Assembly (NCBI RefSeq): GCF_003369915.1 | Contig: NC_046677.1 | Location: forward strand, 14,260,001-14,324,000 | DNA: 64,000 nucleotides | Origin: Drosophila miranda | Taxonomy: Eukaryota; Arthropoda; Insecta; Diptera; Drosophilidae | Direction: 5' to 3' | Made by a program: the position numbers and the translations under genes | Shown here: piece by piece, positions 38,308-49,900 of the stretch | How the letters are laid out: each line of letters begins with the position of its first letter | How positions within the stretch are numbered: the first letter of the stretch is position 1 | The notes under the pieces: generated by a model | What the model was told of the DNA's origin: nothing | Database searches by the model: none | Seen by the model: only the letters and a program-made list of their open reading frames with translations

Positions 38308-38364
38308 TACACTTTCAAGCGCGAGCATCGAACGTTTTCCGCACTAAAATCAAATTCTACAAAT

Positions 38365-40635
38365 ATGAATAAGCTGCTTATACTGGCGCTTTGTCTGGGC
38401 GTGGCTGCTGCAGGTAGAGATCTTTGAATATTGAAGGCATGAGAGTGTTGGGAAAAGTGATATTCTGATCCTGTGGTTGTGCATTTTCTTCCTTGGGCAC
38501 GCTTTTCGTCTTTGCCTCTGTTGGATCCCAAGTGTTGTCATCGCGTATTTTCCCTCAATGAACTACGGGGATTTACACTACACCCTTCAGACTTGTGTAA
38601 TTTTGAGTGTTCGAAACACGTGGCGATAAGAGGCTTTTACGTCTTGTTTTCTAAAACAACTAATGCGGTATTTTGTCTCGATCTTTACAGATTTCCAGGG
38701 AGGGTAAGTTTGGCGATAATTACTGCTGAGCTTCGACTTACGATCTCTCTTTTATTCCACAACGATGACGTGTGGGTAGACGACTCAAACGAGACGACTT
38801 CCATAGTCGGTAAGTGCCGTGTAGCAATGTTGATGAAAAATACGCTTTTGTTTCCTTTTGAAAAAAATTGCAATTTTCCCATTGGCAAGCAACATGGTAC
38901 TCCAAAATAGAAATCATTCGGCAGGAGATGTATTGTACACCAATTTGACTTATCTAATATATCCTTTGCTCAAACTCTTTAGCCACTACACTGCCCACAA
39001 CCAAGCCATCGCGACCGCCCGCAAGAATGCCTATGCATCCAGTGGTTCGGCCGGACTAGGAGCAGGCGTCGGTGGAGATGCCTCTTTAGCAGGCGGCAGT
39101 CTGGGTAACCTGGAGAGCTCCTACGATTCCGTGGGTGCCGTAGAGGCCGCTGAAGGCGCCTCCGGCCAGGGAAGTGCCAGCGAGACTTTTGGTGCTGGCT
39201 CTAACTTTGGTCTCGAATCTGGTGTCAACTTTGCAGGTAGCAATTCTGCCGGGTTTGGTTCTCAGAACGCTGCTTCCTTCGGCGCCCAGAATGCTGCTTC
39301 CTTCGGCTCCCAGAACGCGGCCCAGTTTGGGTCTTCGTTCGCCAGCAACGCCGCCTTCAAGACCAGCCACTCGTCCAACTTTGGAGCCTCGTCCGCCCAC
39401 AACGTGGGCAGCAATGTGGAGTTTGCCGACAACTCGAATGCCGGCGCTGAGGTCAACTTTGGCGGCGCGAACACTTTGAACTCCGAGTCCCAGCTTGTCA
39501 ATGGAGCCCAACAGACTGTCCATACGGTCCAGGCAGCCCCCGTAAGGAGCGGCGCTAACGTCGAGTACATTCGCCAGGAGAAGATTGTCTCGGCCCCCAG
39601 GCAGGTTTTCTACACCGCCCCCTCCGGCGGCTCCGAGAAGTATGTCCAGCATGTGGAGCGCATTGTCGAGCAGCAGGCCCCAGTGCAGATCGTCCAGGCT
39701 CCAGCCAGCACCCAGCACTACTACCAGCGCAAGGTCACCACCACCGCATCGGCTCCCCAGGTTCTTGTGCAGCAGCAGCCCTCCAGCCGCCTAACCTATG
39801 GCTCCAACTATGGCTCCAACTTTGGCTCCAACGCAGCCTTCAGTTCAAACCTTGGCAGCTCCTTCGGCCATTCGGCAGGGCTCAACGTCCAGCAAGCCAG
39901 CAACTCGCAGCTGCAGCAGCTACTCAACCAGGTACACCAGACCGCTAGACAGCAGGCAGCATCCAGCTCGGTGAGCACTGGTTCCGGACTATCCACGGCC
40001 GGCGGCTTCAACAGCGGCCTGACGAGTGGCAACCAAGTCGCGCAGACGCAGACGGGCAGCGGCTACGGCTCGAACGCTGGTTTCGGCTCCAACACCGCAT
40101 TCAATTCCAACTCGGGCTTTGGCTTCAACTCTGCCAGCTCCTTGAACTCTGCCAGCTCCTTGAACGCCGCCAGCTCCTTGAATGCCGGAAACAGCGGTTC
40201 TCTCCTGAGTGGCTCTCTACTGAGCGGTTCTCTGTTGGGCGGCAGCCAGGGCTCCCTTCTTGGCGGTCAGAGCAACTTCGGTGTCTCCGGCGGTCTTGCC
40301 AGCGGCCAACAGCAGCAGCAGGATTCGGGTGCCGGTAACTTTGGGGCTAGTGGTGCCGGCTCCGGTGGCTACCAGACCAAGCAATGGGAGAAGCAGTCCA
40401 AATGGTCCTCCCAGTCTGAGGTGAGTAGTGCTCGACAGAAGATTTGAGCACATTTATAATCAACGCGGTTCTGTCTCCACAGTTCGACTCGACCGGCCAC
40501 GTGAAGAACTACAAGGACCTGGCCACTGGCGAGAGCGAGAACTACAACATCAATGGAAAGCAGTTTGGCTACAACGCGGCCACCGCCTCTGTGGATGACA
40601 ACGGCAAGGTCAGCACCTACAGTGTCCACTCCTAA
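38365..40635 (+). CDS. fon: Secreted Ser/Gly/Asn/Gln-rich repeat protein, fondue-like clot protein (550 aa)
   Basis: Fondue is a hemolymph clotting protein cross-linked by transglutaminase. Here exon 1 (38365-38413) encodes a signal peptide MNKLLILALCLGVAAA. The large exon 38983-40420 needs two carried bases but exon 1 leaves one; a 13-nt microexon 38691-38703 with good sites (TTTACAG, G|GTAAGT) repairs this and gives AADFQGGHYTAHNQ. The last exon is 40483-40635. The large exon is built of short repeats: SFGSQNAA/SFGAQNAA, SNFGSNAAF, ASSLNSASSLNAASSLNA and SGSLLSGSLLGG, plus a unique basic middle (EYIRQEKIVSAPRQVFY, VQHVERIVEQQ, YYQRKV). Gln-rich patches would suit transglutaminase. The C-terminus ends DDNGKVSTYSVHS. 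Name assigned from composition, architecture and locus memory; moderately sure. Confidence 0.8.
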
Positions 40636-41160
40636 GCAGTTTACTCTAAGGCAATAATGATTTTGTGAATCAGCGAATGTATAACGAAATGATTAAATGT
40701 CTCACATTTAAACTTACATAATTCAACTTACATAAACATAAAGTGGCCCGTCTGACACCAGCACAAGGCTGTTACGCGCGGATCCCAGGAACAAAGCAGC
40801 CCACCTTCCGCCCAACTGTCCGAGGGGCGCTGCCGCATGGCGCGTGGTAACATGCAGGAAAGATAGCTGTTAGGCTATTATTCGGGAAATCTAGAAACTT
40901 GCTAAAATAGCTAAGCATGCATTCAAAATATAACTACTAATTCGAACTACGAGCAAGGTATGCTAATATTAGTGATTTAAGAAGTGGAGAGAATTATGTG
41001 TAGATATTATACGGTAGAGGTTATTATATTCCGAGCATAAGATCCTAAACGGCTCATGCAGGAAATAATTCGATCTACAAAACGGAAGGGTCAACGGTAT
41101 ATATAGTTTCTAGTGGATTTAGCAGGAATCGTGAAGTTAATGCGGCTCAACAAGTCAGGG
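40636..41160. other. 3' flank of fondue-like gene
   Basis: Start is the 3' UTR. Near 40,745-40,860 lies an unusually GC-rich island in AT-rich DNA whose origin I cannot name; it may be part of the transposon cluster that follows. Confidence 0.4.
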
Positions 41161-41527
41161 CTATCTACGTCGCCCTGGACCAAATTGTGCACAAAAATCA
41201 CACCAAGCATGGGCTATGCTTTTCTTAAATGCACTTTGCGCAGAAGATCCATCGTAGCCCCAGTGGCTGATCGACGTCAGGTTTTCTGGAAGACTACCAG
41301 GTCTTGAAGGTTGACTCCTGCTTAGCATCTCATATTTGGTATATCCAGGCAGAATGTTGTCGTTATGCTGGACTAAGGATTGTTGCAATATACAATACTT
41401 CTCCTCTGGCATTCCCAATGTATATTTAATTGACGACGCCTCCGATAAATGATCCGGATTTATGTAACCGCCATGACCTCTATCAGAATACCATGTTAAT
41501 ATCGGCCTATCTGTCTGGTTACCACTA
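41161..41527 (-). mobile_element. RAG1/Transib-like DNA transposase fragment
   Basis: A minus-strand frame has, in order, GMPEEKYCILQQSLVQHN, ILPGYTKYEMLSRSQPS and HWGYDGSSAQSAF. A K-x-Y-x-x-L-R/Q...HN followed by LPxYxK and then WGxDGSSxQSxYK is the pattern I associate with Transib-type transposases, where the Asp of DGSS is near the active site. Only this fragment of the core is left; no termini or start are seen. Family assignment is from memory of the pattern. Confidence 0.45.
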
Positions 41528-41942
41528 GGTTTTGTTGATGTGCGGAGTTACAATTTTCTCAAACATTTAATGAATAGCGGATAACTTAGATATACCTCTA
41601 ATTCTGTGCGTCAAGTTCTACCTGTTCTATGAAGAGGAAATGTAAACTATTCGTTCCAGATCGGGGTAAGCATACAGAATCAATGGATAGAATGAATAGT
41701 TTAACCAAGGGTTTCAGCGCAGTACCTAAGTAACATACATAGCCAGGAACTCCGTCTGGACCTGCTGAAAACACCGCTTAACTAGTCGAAGATTAGTACG
41801 GCTGGCTACGTATGGGTACGGCTGACCAGAGTAGGTTCCCTGAGAATAGGTGGCTTTGAAAAATTGGGCAAAAATATCGGCGATTGCCTGATCATTAATT
41901 GCCAACGAATTAATAAATGATAGCGAGGATGGGTGTGCGGAC
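41528..41942 (-). mobile_element. LINE (Jockey/I-like) reverse transcriptase relic
   Basis: Minus-strand frames contain INDQAIADIFAQFFKATY, then, one base out of frame, GPDGVPGYV followed by KPLVKLFILSIDS, and then RGISKLSAIH, a stop, and MFEKIVTPHI. These are the early reverse-transcriptase blocks of non-LTR elements, where IADIFAxFF..., GPDG(V/I)P and YRGI(S/A)KLSAIPKxFEKIV occur in this order. A frameshift and at least one stop show it is dead. No 5' end or poly-A tail is seen. Confidence 0.8.
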
Positions 41943-43880
41943 GTTTATGCTTACTGTTAACGAAGCTGTAAAACTGTTAAGCGTCATGAGAAAAGCGTTT
42001 CCTGCCTAAAGTCATGCCGTGACATGGGCACAAGGTTATTAGACTCATTTACCGAATACCAAACATCACCTAGCAAGTTAGAAACACCAATAACGAACAT
42101 ACAACTAACAGACACTATCCCGAAATAGAGTGCTGAGTTTCCTGCGAAAACCTTTAACATTCTGATAGGTCACTACAAGAGAAGTTCTTTCTACGGTTGG
42201 AAGTAGACCGGGAAGGAAGAGTTATGGGGTGCCTATTCTTCTTCTTAGCCTTAAACTCATTCACAACAAAATGCTCCCGTTAAAATTTGGCAGAGCAAAT
42301 GGTATCGAATTGAGTTGGGAAGACGCTTATCTTAAAGGAAGCTATCTCCCTGGCATAAGAAAAGTTAAACTCCTCCACCTTTGCTTTGTATAAAAGATTA
42401 GATGTGGGGTCAGGAATCATAACCCACGAGGCTCGAAAACACAGTGCATTTTGCTAGCACTACGCAATCGTAGAGCCAGCAGGTGACACTCGGCTGATCA
42501 TGGGTGATCTCCTTCTTGTAGGTTTTTGAGACAGCAAACAACAGAAAATACCATTATTAAAATTTTTTAAAAGAAACAAATCGATTTTGTATCAGAGTTA
42601 GTAAAAACTCAGAGGAGAGAGGATAGCACAGAGTTTCCCGAGATCCCCATTTTGCGTGCACATACATACATACATACATATGTATTCCAATGATCTCGCT
42701 TAAGAGGTAAGGAACGACATGCCCCCAACAATAATCCATAATCAACTTTGCACGGCCCGGCTTGAAATATTTTACTCCCGATTCGGGGGACGGTAGCTTT
42801 CGAAATGATTCCAAGCGTTTGCACTTCTCGAAGCCCACAGCCAGCCTCTGATTGTCTTCTCTCTCACTCTGGCGGCTGTTCTAGAGCTGCTCCGTAGGGT
42901 TCTGCCCGCTCTTCGGGGATTCTGTTGCTCCCGCTGGACTTCGCTCTCGGCCTAGGCTTGGCGTACGTTCTTTCGCTGTCGTTGCGCTCTTCTCTGCCGG
43001 CTTATCGTTGAGTGCATTATGCATTATCGCGCTTTGGCTTTTATCTGTTTTTCACATACATATTTATGCATATGTGAGAGCGTGTTAGTTGCGTCGTTCT
43101 TATCGGTGTCTACTTTCGACGGTCCCGTTGCTTTTACCCGAGCCGTGCAAATATAGAGAAGATACCTGAGCTTAGTGGTGATTTTTAGACCAGTGCACTT
43201 GGCACGGCCAGAAACCACTTATCCCAAGATATTCGTGCACCTTACAAATAAATTCAACAAAAAAAAAGACTTTGTAATATTAGTCGTCAATTATGCAAAT
43301 GATTGGCAATTTTCAATTTATAGCAAAAAATAGACGATTGTCGGCTGTTACATCCCAGTGGATCCAATATCATCCGCGAAGGATATAACATTTATCGTTA
43401 TGTCTCATAAAATCTCTCTAGTGCAGTCTAGTTGGCCCATATTCTGACATAAATTCAAGGAATGGCATGAACGCAAACCCTCTTTTGAATGATTCCTTAT
43501 CATAATGCATACACTGGCTAGGAAAACTGCCTTTATATTTTTGACTTTAAGTCAGCCCTGAAATGTTTGCAGCCCTTCAAAGTCAGATGTTCGTACTGCT
43601 ATGAGTTGGTGTTAAAAAAGCGTTAGCTTGAGTTTATAAGCTTGTAATTGTTTTAAATTTAAAGAATGTAGAATGTTTGTACAAAAAAGGTTTGTTTCTG
43701 TTGAAATATCAAACATTTAAGGACATGCATTTCGAATGGCTATTGTCTTAAATAACCATTAATAGAAGAATTATATAAATACTCATCAAATTATAATATC
43801 AATAATACTGTATAGCGCGTTATATGGGCGGTAGTGGTGGGCGCGGTCGGATAGGTCTGATATTTATCTCAGTTCTTATA
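41943..43880. other. Unassigned AT-rich DNA in transposon-relic zone
   Basis: No gene. A CATA tetranucleotide repeat lies at 42,661-42,680. A more GC-rich block at about 42,850-43,020 with many CTC/TCG runs may be a further element fragment or a regulatory block; I cannot classify it. Confidence 0.4.
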
Positions 43881-43882
43881 TA

Positions 43883-44577
43883 CACTGCCAATCAATAGAA
43901 TAGACTTAATGTATATTCCATAGGAAATTTCATTTTAAAAATCAAGATACGAATGAATTTGGAAATCATTTTTTTTTTTAATATTCAAGATTCTATTCTT
44001 TAATAAAAAAGGTTTCTTTTAATATTTTGATTTGTCTTTGAACCTAAAAAAAGTTGACATTTTTATCGATCAATGGAATAGACTCAAGTGCTTAAAATTA
44101 ATCTATATAAAAGAAAAAGTTTTTCAGAATCTTAATGTTGAAGTGTATTTTTATGATATTTAAAGTCTGTTTAATAATGGGTGTAGCCACCTTCATTAGA
44201 AATGACTTCGAAAATTCAATTTGGCATTGAATTATACAGGGACTTCAAATAGTCCAGAGATATTTCGCTCCTGGCGTTTTTGATGGCATGGTTCAATGAT
44301 TCAACATCTTCAAAGCCATCATTCTCTATTATATTTAGCTTATCAGTAACTGAAACCGCAGCCTCTGAGTCTATTCTAATGATCGCCTAAAATTCTCATT
44401 TTTCGGCATAGGGTAAAGCAGAATTAAAATAAATCATAGCTGTACAATATCTGCAGTCCACTCTCAGTCCACTTTTGTAAACTGTACTGCTCCAACAAAC
44501 ACAAAAAAAAAATGTCGTTGAAAGCTGAACTCACAAAAATGCATTGAGTCTATTCTGTTGATCGATGCAATCAACTG
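43883..44577 (-). mobile_element. Decayed Tc1-family transposon with IR/DR-type ends
   Basis: The element is flanked by TA on both sides (43,881-43,882 and 44,578-44,579), the Tc1/mariner target. Its ends are imperfect inverted repeats built around A(A/C)TAGAATAGACTxAATG-like text. A second copy of that text lies inside each arm: left copies at about 43,889 and 44,066, right copies (inverted) at about 44,364 and 44,540. The spacing is near 176 bp on each side, the IR/DR layout known from Sleeping Beauty-like elements. On the minus strand, 44,395-44,171 encodes the end of a Tc1 transposase: SLDYLKSLYNSMPN, a stop in place of the expected Arg, then IFEVISNEGGYTHY. Most of the transposase is deleted. 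Confidence 0.8.
44171..44395 (-). pseudogene. C-terminal remnant of Tc1 transposase
   Basis: The remnant ends in NSMPN-stop-IFEVISNEGGYTHY, the typical SMPxR...VIxxxGGxTxY end of Tc1 transposases. The catalytic DDE region is absent, so it is non-functional. Confidence 0.75.
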
Positions 44578-44827
44578 TACATAAATTCAAGTCTCTAACC
44601 TAATTTTTCGATAATAATTTATGCCAAATTTTCGGCTGCTTGGCTTGAAGCGTCGATCCTAGCTCTCGTAATATATGTAGATGCAGAAAAGTGAAATACC
44701 TAATAGTTTCGATACCAGAAACGCTAAGAGCGTATTACTCATATAACTCGCCAAATAAATAAACATAAAAGTGTGCGTTTTTATTCTGGGAAAAGGTGAA
44801 AAGAGAATAAAGTGACAGAATGCTTTA

Positions 44828-46939
44828 TCAAGAGAAGGGCCTTTCCAGCTTGCCATCGACCACCTGGACCACCCCACTGTTGATCACTCTCTTGGCTCCA
44901 TTTCCTATTCCTATTCCTATTTCCCGACTGGCCTTGCTGTCCCGCCGTCGCCGGTAATCGGTGGAGGACATGCAGTAGCAGGGCTTCCAGCTGGGTCTGC
45001 GGTAGATCTGGCTCTGCTCCTGGGGGGCGCGTTCTGTGGTCCAGACAGGGACGTAGTGCGTCCAGGTCTCTCCTGTGCGATGAATACTCCCTGAGTCAGA
45101 TCCTCGACTGGTATATTCATGCTGAGGATAGTACTGCGGGTAGTACCCGCCTCGACTTCCTCCCTCATAGCCGCGGTGCTCGCTGGAGTAGTTCGGGTTC
45201 CACTGCGACTTTGGATCGTAGGGCTTTGGGTCTTGTGCTTTGAGTCGCTGCCCCCGCGGCCCTTGTAGATGGGCACACTGGCGTCCTCTGAAAGTCGAAG
45301 GTGAGAAATGGGTTAGACGAGGGCGAAAGTGACTGAGGACTCTCACTTTCTCACTCACCCTTCTCCCCATGGCTCTGGGCCGAACTGGTTTCGTTGCCCT
45401 CCCCCTCGGAGGTTATCTCGAACGTGATGTCCGTGTGGATGCCCACCCGCTTCTTGTGCTTGCCGAGGTCCGTAATTTCCACGCTCTCTTTGGACTCTTT
45501 AGATTTTTTGGGATTGCAATTTTTACTTTCAGCATGTTCTTTTTTTGCATTTCAAGCTTATGCTTTGGTGCGGGTGTGGGTGTGGGTGTGGGCCAATCTA
45601 ATTACCTTTCGTTTGCTGCTGTCCATCGCCCGTATCGACGGTTACCCGCACGCCGTGTATCTTGGGGCGATTGCTGCTGTTTCCGCCGCCGCCGCCGCCT
45701 CCTCTTTCATTGGCATTTCCCCTGTCTCCTTCTGCAAAGCCACGACCAGTGCCCTGGTCATAGCTGCCACTCCCGTTTCCACCCTGTCCCTGCATTCCGG
45801 GTTGCATCCCCGTCTGGTTGTTGTTGCTGTTGGAGTTGCCATCGCTCTCATCGAAATCCAACTTGGATGACACTTTATTCGCCTGACCTGGTTGCACGCC
45901 ACGTCGTCGTCGTTGTTTGTTTTCGGTTTAGCATAGAAATTAGATTTAGCAGAAATTTAATTAAAGTTATGCAAACACTTGCAACCATCTCCCGTCCCTG
46001 GCAATCCTCAGCTTCTACTTTAATCAGGTGAATTGGAGCGTGTCCGCCACCGCCACAGCCACCGCCCGGTCGTCCGTGGCATATACTCGTAAGTGGTGCA
46101 ATTAGCACACGCTGACTTATTTATGGATGCATCGCTCGTAAGCAATCCGGCTGGCTGAGCAGAGCCGAGTCGACTGCCTCGATTTGCCACTACACTCGAA
46201 TACTCGTATACGCAGGCGGAATTATAATTATTGGATTTGTCCTAATCAAAATCGGATTAGCGACGGGGAGTGACCTCTATCCAGAGGCCAACCCCTGGGC
46301 TCTTGAATTTAATATTTTACGGCTTTCCCAGCCTCTTTCTAAACTGACGACTGAAGGGACATCAATTATGTTTTAATTTAAAGTTTCGCTCAGTTAAATT
46401 ACAGGAACAGTGTCTTTTACGGTATCGTTTACTAGCAGCTTACTGACTCCATAAATAATACTTTCGTGTATAATTTACATGAATTGTACGGTATATTAAA
46501 CACCTAGATATGTTTGGCCTAAAAATAATACAGCATTCGCCATCACAAAGTATAGGTTACCCATTAGACGAAATAGTTTTGGATGCATCTATTAAAATAT
46601 CCTTTTAGAAGCCTGGAGGTTCTTTGGGTTCGGCTCCAGATTTTGTGACTTTTTTCCTATACGATATCGATGTCTAATCACTCATCTGTTAGCAATAATC
46701 TTTTGGATTCGCAGTGTCGTAGTTCCCCCACGACTGGAATTACCCCCAATTTAAAGAGACACGTAACTGCTGCCCTAAAAGTGATCAGATGATTCAGAGG
46801 GATCTGCCTGCCACCTGTCGTTTGATTGATTATTAACTACCAATTACTCGTAGCAACCTTGGACACCGCGATGAGTTAACAGAACGCTGCAGAACCACAG
46901 CAAGAGGAAGGCGGTGAAAGATCTTGGTATTGGCAGCAT
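44828..46939 (-). CDS. Secreted protein of unknown function, frame of last exon unresolved
   Basis: Exon 1 (46939-46858) encodes a signal peptide MLPIPRSFTAFLLLWFCSVLL and uses a weak donor AAG|GTTGCT. Exon 2 (45887-45606) continues in phase with GQANKVSSKLDFDESDG, a Gly/Asn/Gln-rich part with seven Gly in a row, and HGVRVTVDTGDG. Exon 3 (45496 to 45359 or 45355) gives SVEITDLGKHKKRVG and ITFEITSEGEGN; its acceptor is weak. Exon 4 (45287-44828) has two plausible frames. The frame set by the better donor (G|GTGAGT) starts well, EDASVPIYKGRGGSDSKHK, but then reads odd text and stops at 44,917. The other frame holds a Tyr/Trp-rich, coding-like tail (KPYDPKSQWNPNYSSEH, THYVPVWTTE, SWKPCYCMSSTDYRRRR) to 44,828 and needs the donor GA|GTGAGA. 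I do not recognise the family. Confidence 0.5.
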
Positions 46940-49900
46940 CTCGCCTTGGAGCAGAGAACCGAAATAAGTGCTGGCGCACGGGGTATTTTTATTAGGGGTT
47001 TTTCTAAGGAGTTTCGTAATAGACACTTGAACTTTGAGCGCGTTCCGTGTGCACACTTGAAAGCCGTCGACAAGCAACTAAGCAAAACGACCAGACTCGA
47101 GACGAGACGAAACAAAACAAAACAAAACCGAGTCCGAATACCTACAGAGATTCATTAAAATTAACTGGCAAAGCTGGGGAGTAGAAAAAAGTTGCCTTTG
47201 CTTCCAATTCTAAGTGTTTCCATTTCAGTGGACTTTTGCTGTTTGCTGTTTGCTGTTTCTGCCTCTGCTTCTGCTGTTTGAGCTTTGCAGATAAGATCTT
47301 GACTTGATCTTGGTCGCAGGTCTCTAAGTGAGTTGTTGCTGTTGCACTGGAGGCTGGGGCTACGGCAGGGGTGCAGGGGTGCAGGTGTAGGTGTGGGTGT
47401 AAGGCGGGAGGAGACTGTAGCCCCCGCCCCTCCGTCCAGTAATTGTCTCTAATCGGTTGGCTAGCATCTTTTGAGATTGTTTTGATGTAGTTTCCGTTGT
47501 ATCTTAAAGATTCCATTCCATTGTGTATCGGGTGAACCTTTTTGTTCTGAGCTTAGTTTTATTTCGCTTCTGTGCTTTGGGTTTTTCATAATGCTCTCAT
47601 CGTTAATCATGGGACGTGCGTTTATCTATGGATATCGTCATTATATTCTGTGGCAATTTTGACAGCGCAAAACGATTATCATCATTAGCCACAGATGCGG
47701 CGGCAGCCTCCAAAGCGAATATGAAGTTCGGCTCGTCTCAAGTTCAAGTTGAGTCCGAGTCTAAATTGCGTTGTATCTGAAGGTTTATCTGGTTAAATTT
47801 TGTTCTTTCCTATCCGCATCTTGGGTTGCATTGTACAATCCTACCCTCGCCAAAGTAATTCGACAGTTTCCTCAAGCCTAATGAAGCATTTTCCCATTTG
47901 TCAAACAACGCCCCCGAATCAACCACTTTCTCAAGAAAGGAAATTGCATTAGAAGTATCTAGATCTGCACCCAGCCCAAGCCAGGACAAGCCACGACAAG
48001 CCAGGCCAAGCCAGTCCAACCCCCCATAACCGCACATGTTGGAATAATAATGTCAGGCAAAGCAAATGTATAGGCCATAAATTCATCCCCCCATTCAGGG
48101 GATCATCCTCCCAAGAACAGGAGTGGTCCAGGTCCAGAGCAATTAATTAGCAATTGCATTTGGTGCTGTCATTACGTGTGATAATTAAAAGGCCTCCCGG
48201 CTCTACTCCTCCCATAGAAGGAGCGAAAGAAATCCTGCCAAATGTATGACCATAAATTGTATGCCCTTTGGGCCTGGCTCTTACTGTGGGTGCGGTGCTC
48301 CTGGTCTCATTTCCGTTCAGTACGGTGCGGTTCGGCTGCAAGTGCACTTTAATCTCGAATTTATCAAGCGTAATAGTGGGGTCTCTATGGGAGACCTTTT
48401 GTAATCTTAGGGATTAGACAGGCGCTCAGCACAGCATATAGTATGTGGACACGTGGGAGGCGGCGGATAGAAGCCCATTAAACAGATGGATTTCTTTGTC
48501 AACTTTTGTAATATACTTTTTGTGGACTCTCGGCTTGGCTGGACTGTAGTCCTGCCACTGCCACTGCCTCTGCCACCCCCTCTGAATCGGTTCTGAATGT
48601 GCTTTGATATCTGCTCTCGACCTGGCTCTGACTGACAGCTTCTTGTTCTGTGTGTTCGTTGGCAGTGTTTTGCATAAAGTTCTGCCTCTGCTTACATCAA
48701 CTTAATTTTCATTGTCTCTATGCATTTGTGCTGCACTCGGCGGACCAGAGACCAGAGACCAGCGACCAGATACCAGATACCAGAGAAGTTCAAGTGCGTT
48801 TCCAGCGAGTGGCTTGCATAATTCCATGGGTACTTCAAGACCAGAAAAACTTGCTTGAATTTCGGGGAGGAGAGGGACAGTGCTCCCCTTATAGCACAAA
48901 GTATGGTTTGAGCAAATGCAACAAAGGTTTGGGGAATTACTTGCCATTTAAATTTGTTAGTCCCATAAATAATAATTACACAAATATACATATATTTATT
49001 TTAATAGCAGACAGTAGTCTGAATGGCTATTGAGAGCCGCACCGAGAGCAACACCTACTCGTAGCAGTATCCAGCAGATGCAGATACAAAGATACAACAT
49101 GTTCGACCAGCAAAAGACAATGGTGCCAGGACCTAAACCAGACAGTCGCCGGTCGGCGTTTGTTGGCCTTGTTAGCTTTGCACTGCCAACAATTAAAATG
49201 CCAAAATCAAAATCGAAATTTACAAATTTATGCGTCTAGCTGCCATTTACAGTTTCTACAATATGCCTATCCCATAACCATCCCCCTCCCCCATCTCCTA
49301 TGCCCTCTATCCGCTCTCCCAGAATAAATTGCGCAATTTTCCAGGGGCATCCCTGAACTAATGAAATAATGGGCCGGCGAATTAAATTATGGCCAAGGCA
49401 TTCCCAGAGGCCCAGAAGGACCTCTAGACAATAACTAAATTTGCACCCACGATGGGATGGAGTTTTTCTTTTCTATTTTTTTTTTGATTGCATTGTTGCC
49501 GTTTGATTTGCAACCACTCGAACCCCAGAAACCCAACAACCCACCAACCGAATCACCCACCAAGGGCCATCCGACACCTCGGCGGAACAACCCTCCCCGG
49601 CCGATCCCAGCGACCTCACCTCACCGCGATCCGAATCCGAATCCGCTTCCGCATCCGAGTCCGCCCCCTCCTCATTGCCTATTCACACTCGTGTATTTCT
49701 ATATCGCGCTCTATACGTGTTATTATTATTATTATTTCTATATATAAACTTTTTATTATTTGCTCGTTTACGGATTTTTCTCTCCCCCTCTCTGTCTGCC
49801 TGCTCTTTGGATTCGTGTGCTCGGGTTTATCGTTTCTCGTGTAGTGCGAAATTATCACAAAACTCATTGAATTTCCTTTTATTGTTGTCGGCTGCCAACC

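Noticed and set aside
45369-46031. A 220-codon plus-strand frame opposite the secreted-protein gene
   Set aside because: Antisense shadow of GC-biased exons and a GTGGGT repeat; Cys/Arg/His-rich composition typical of shadows.
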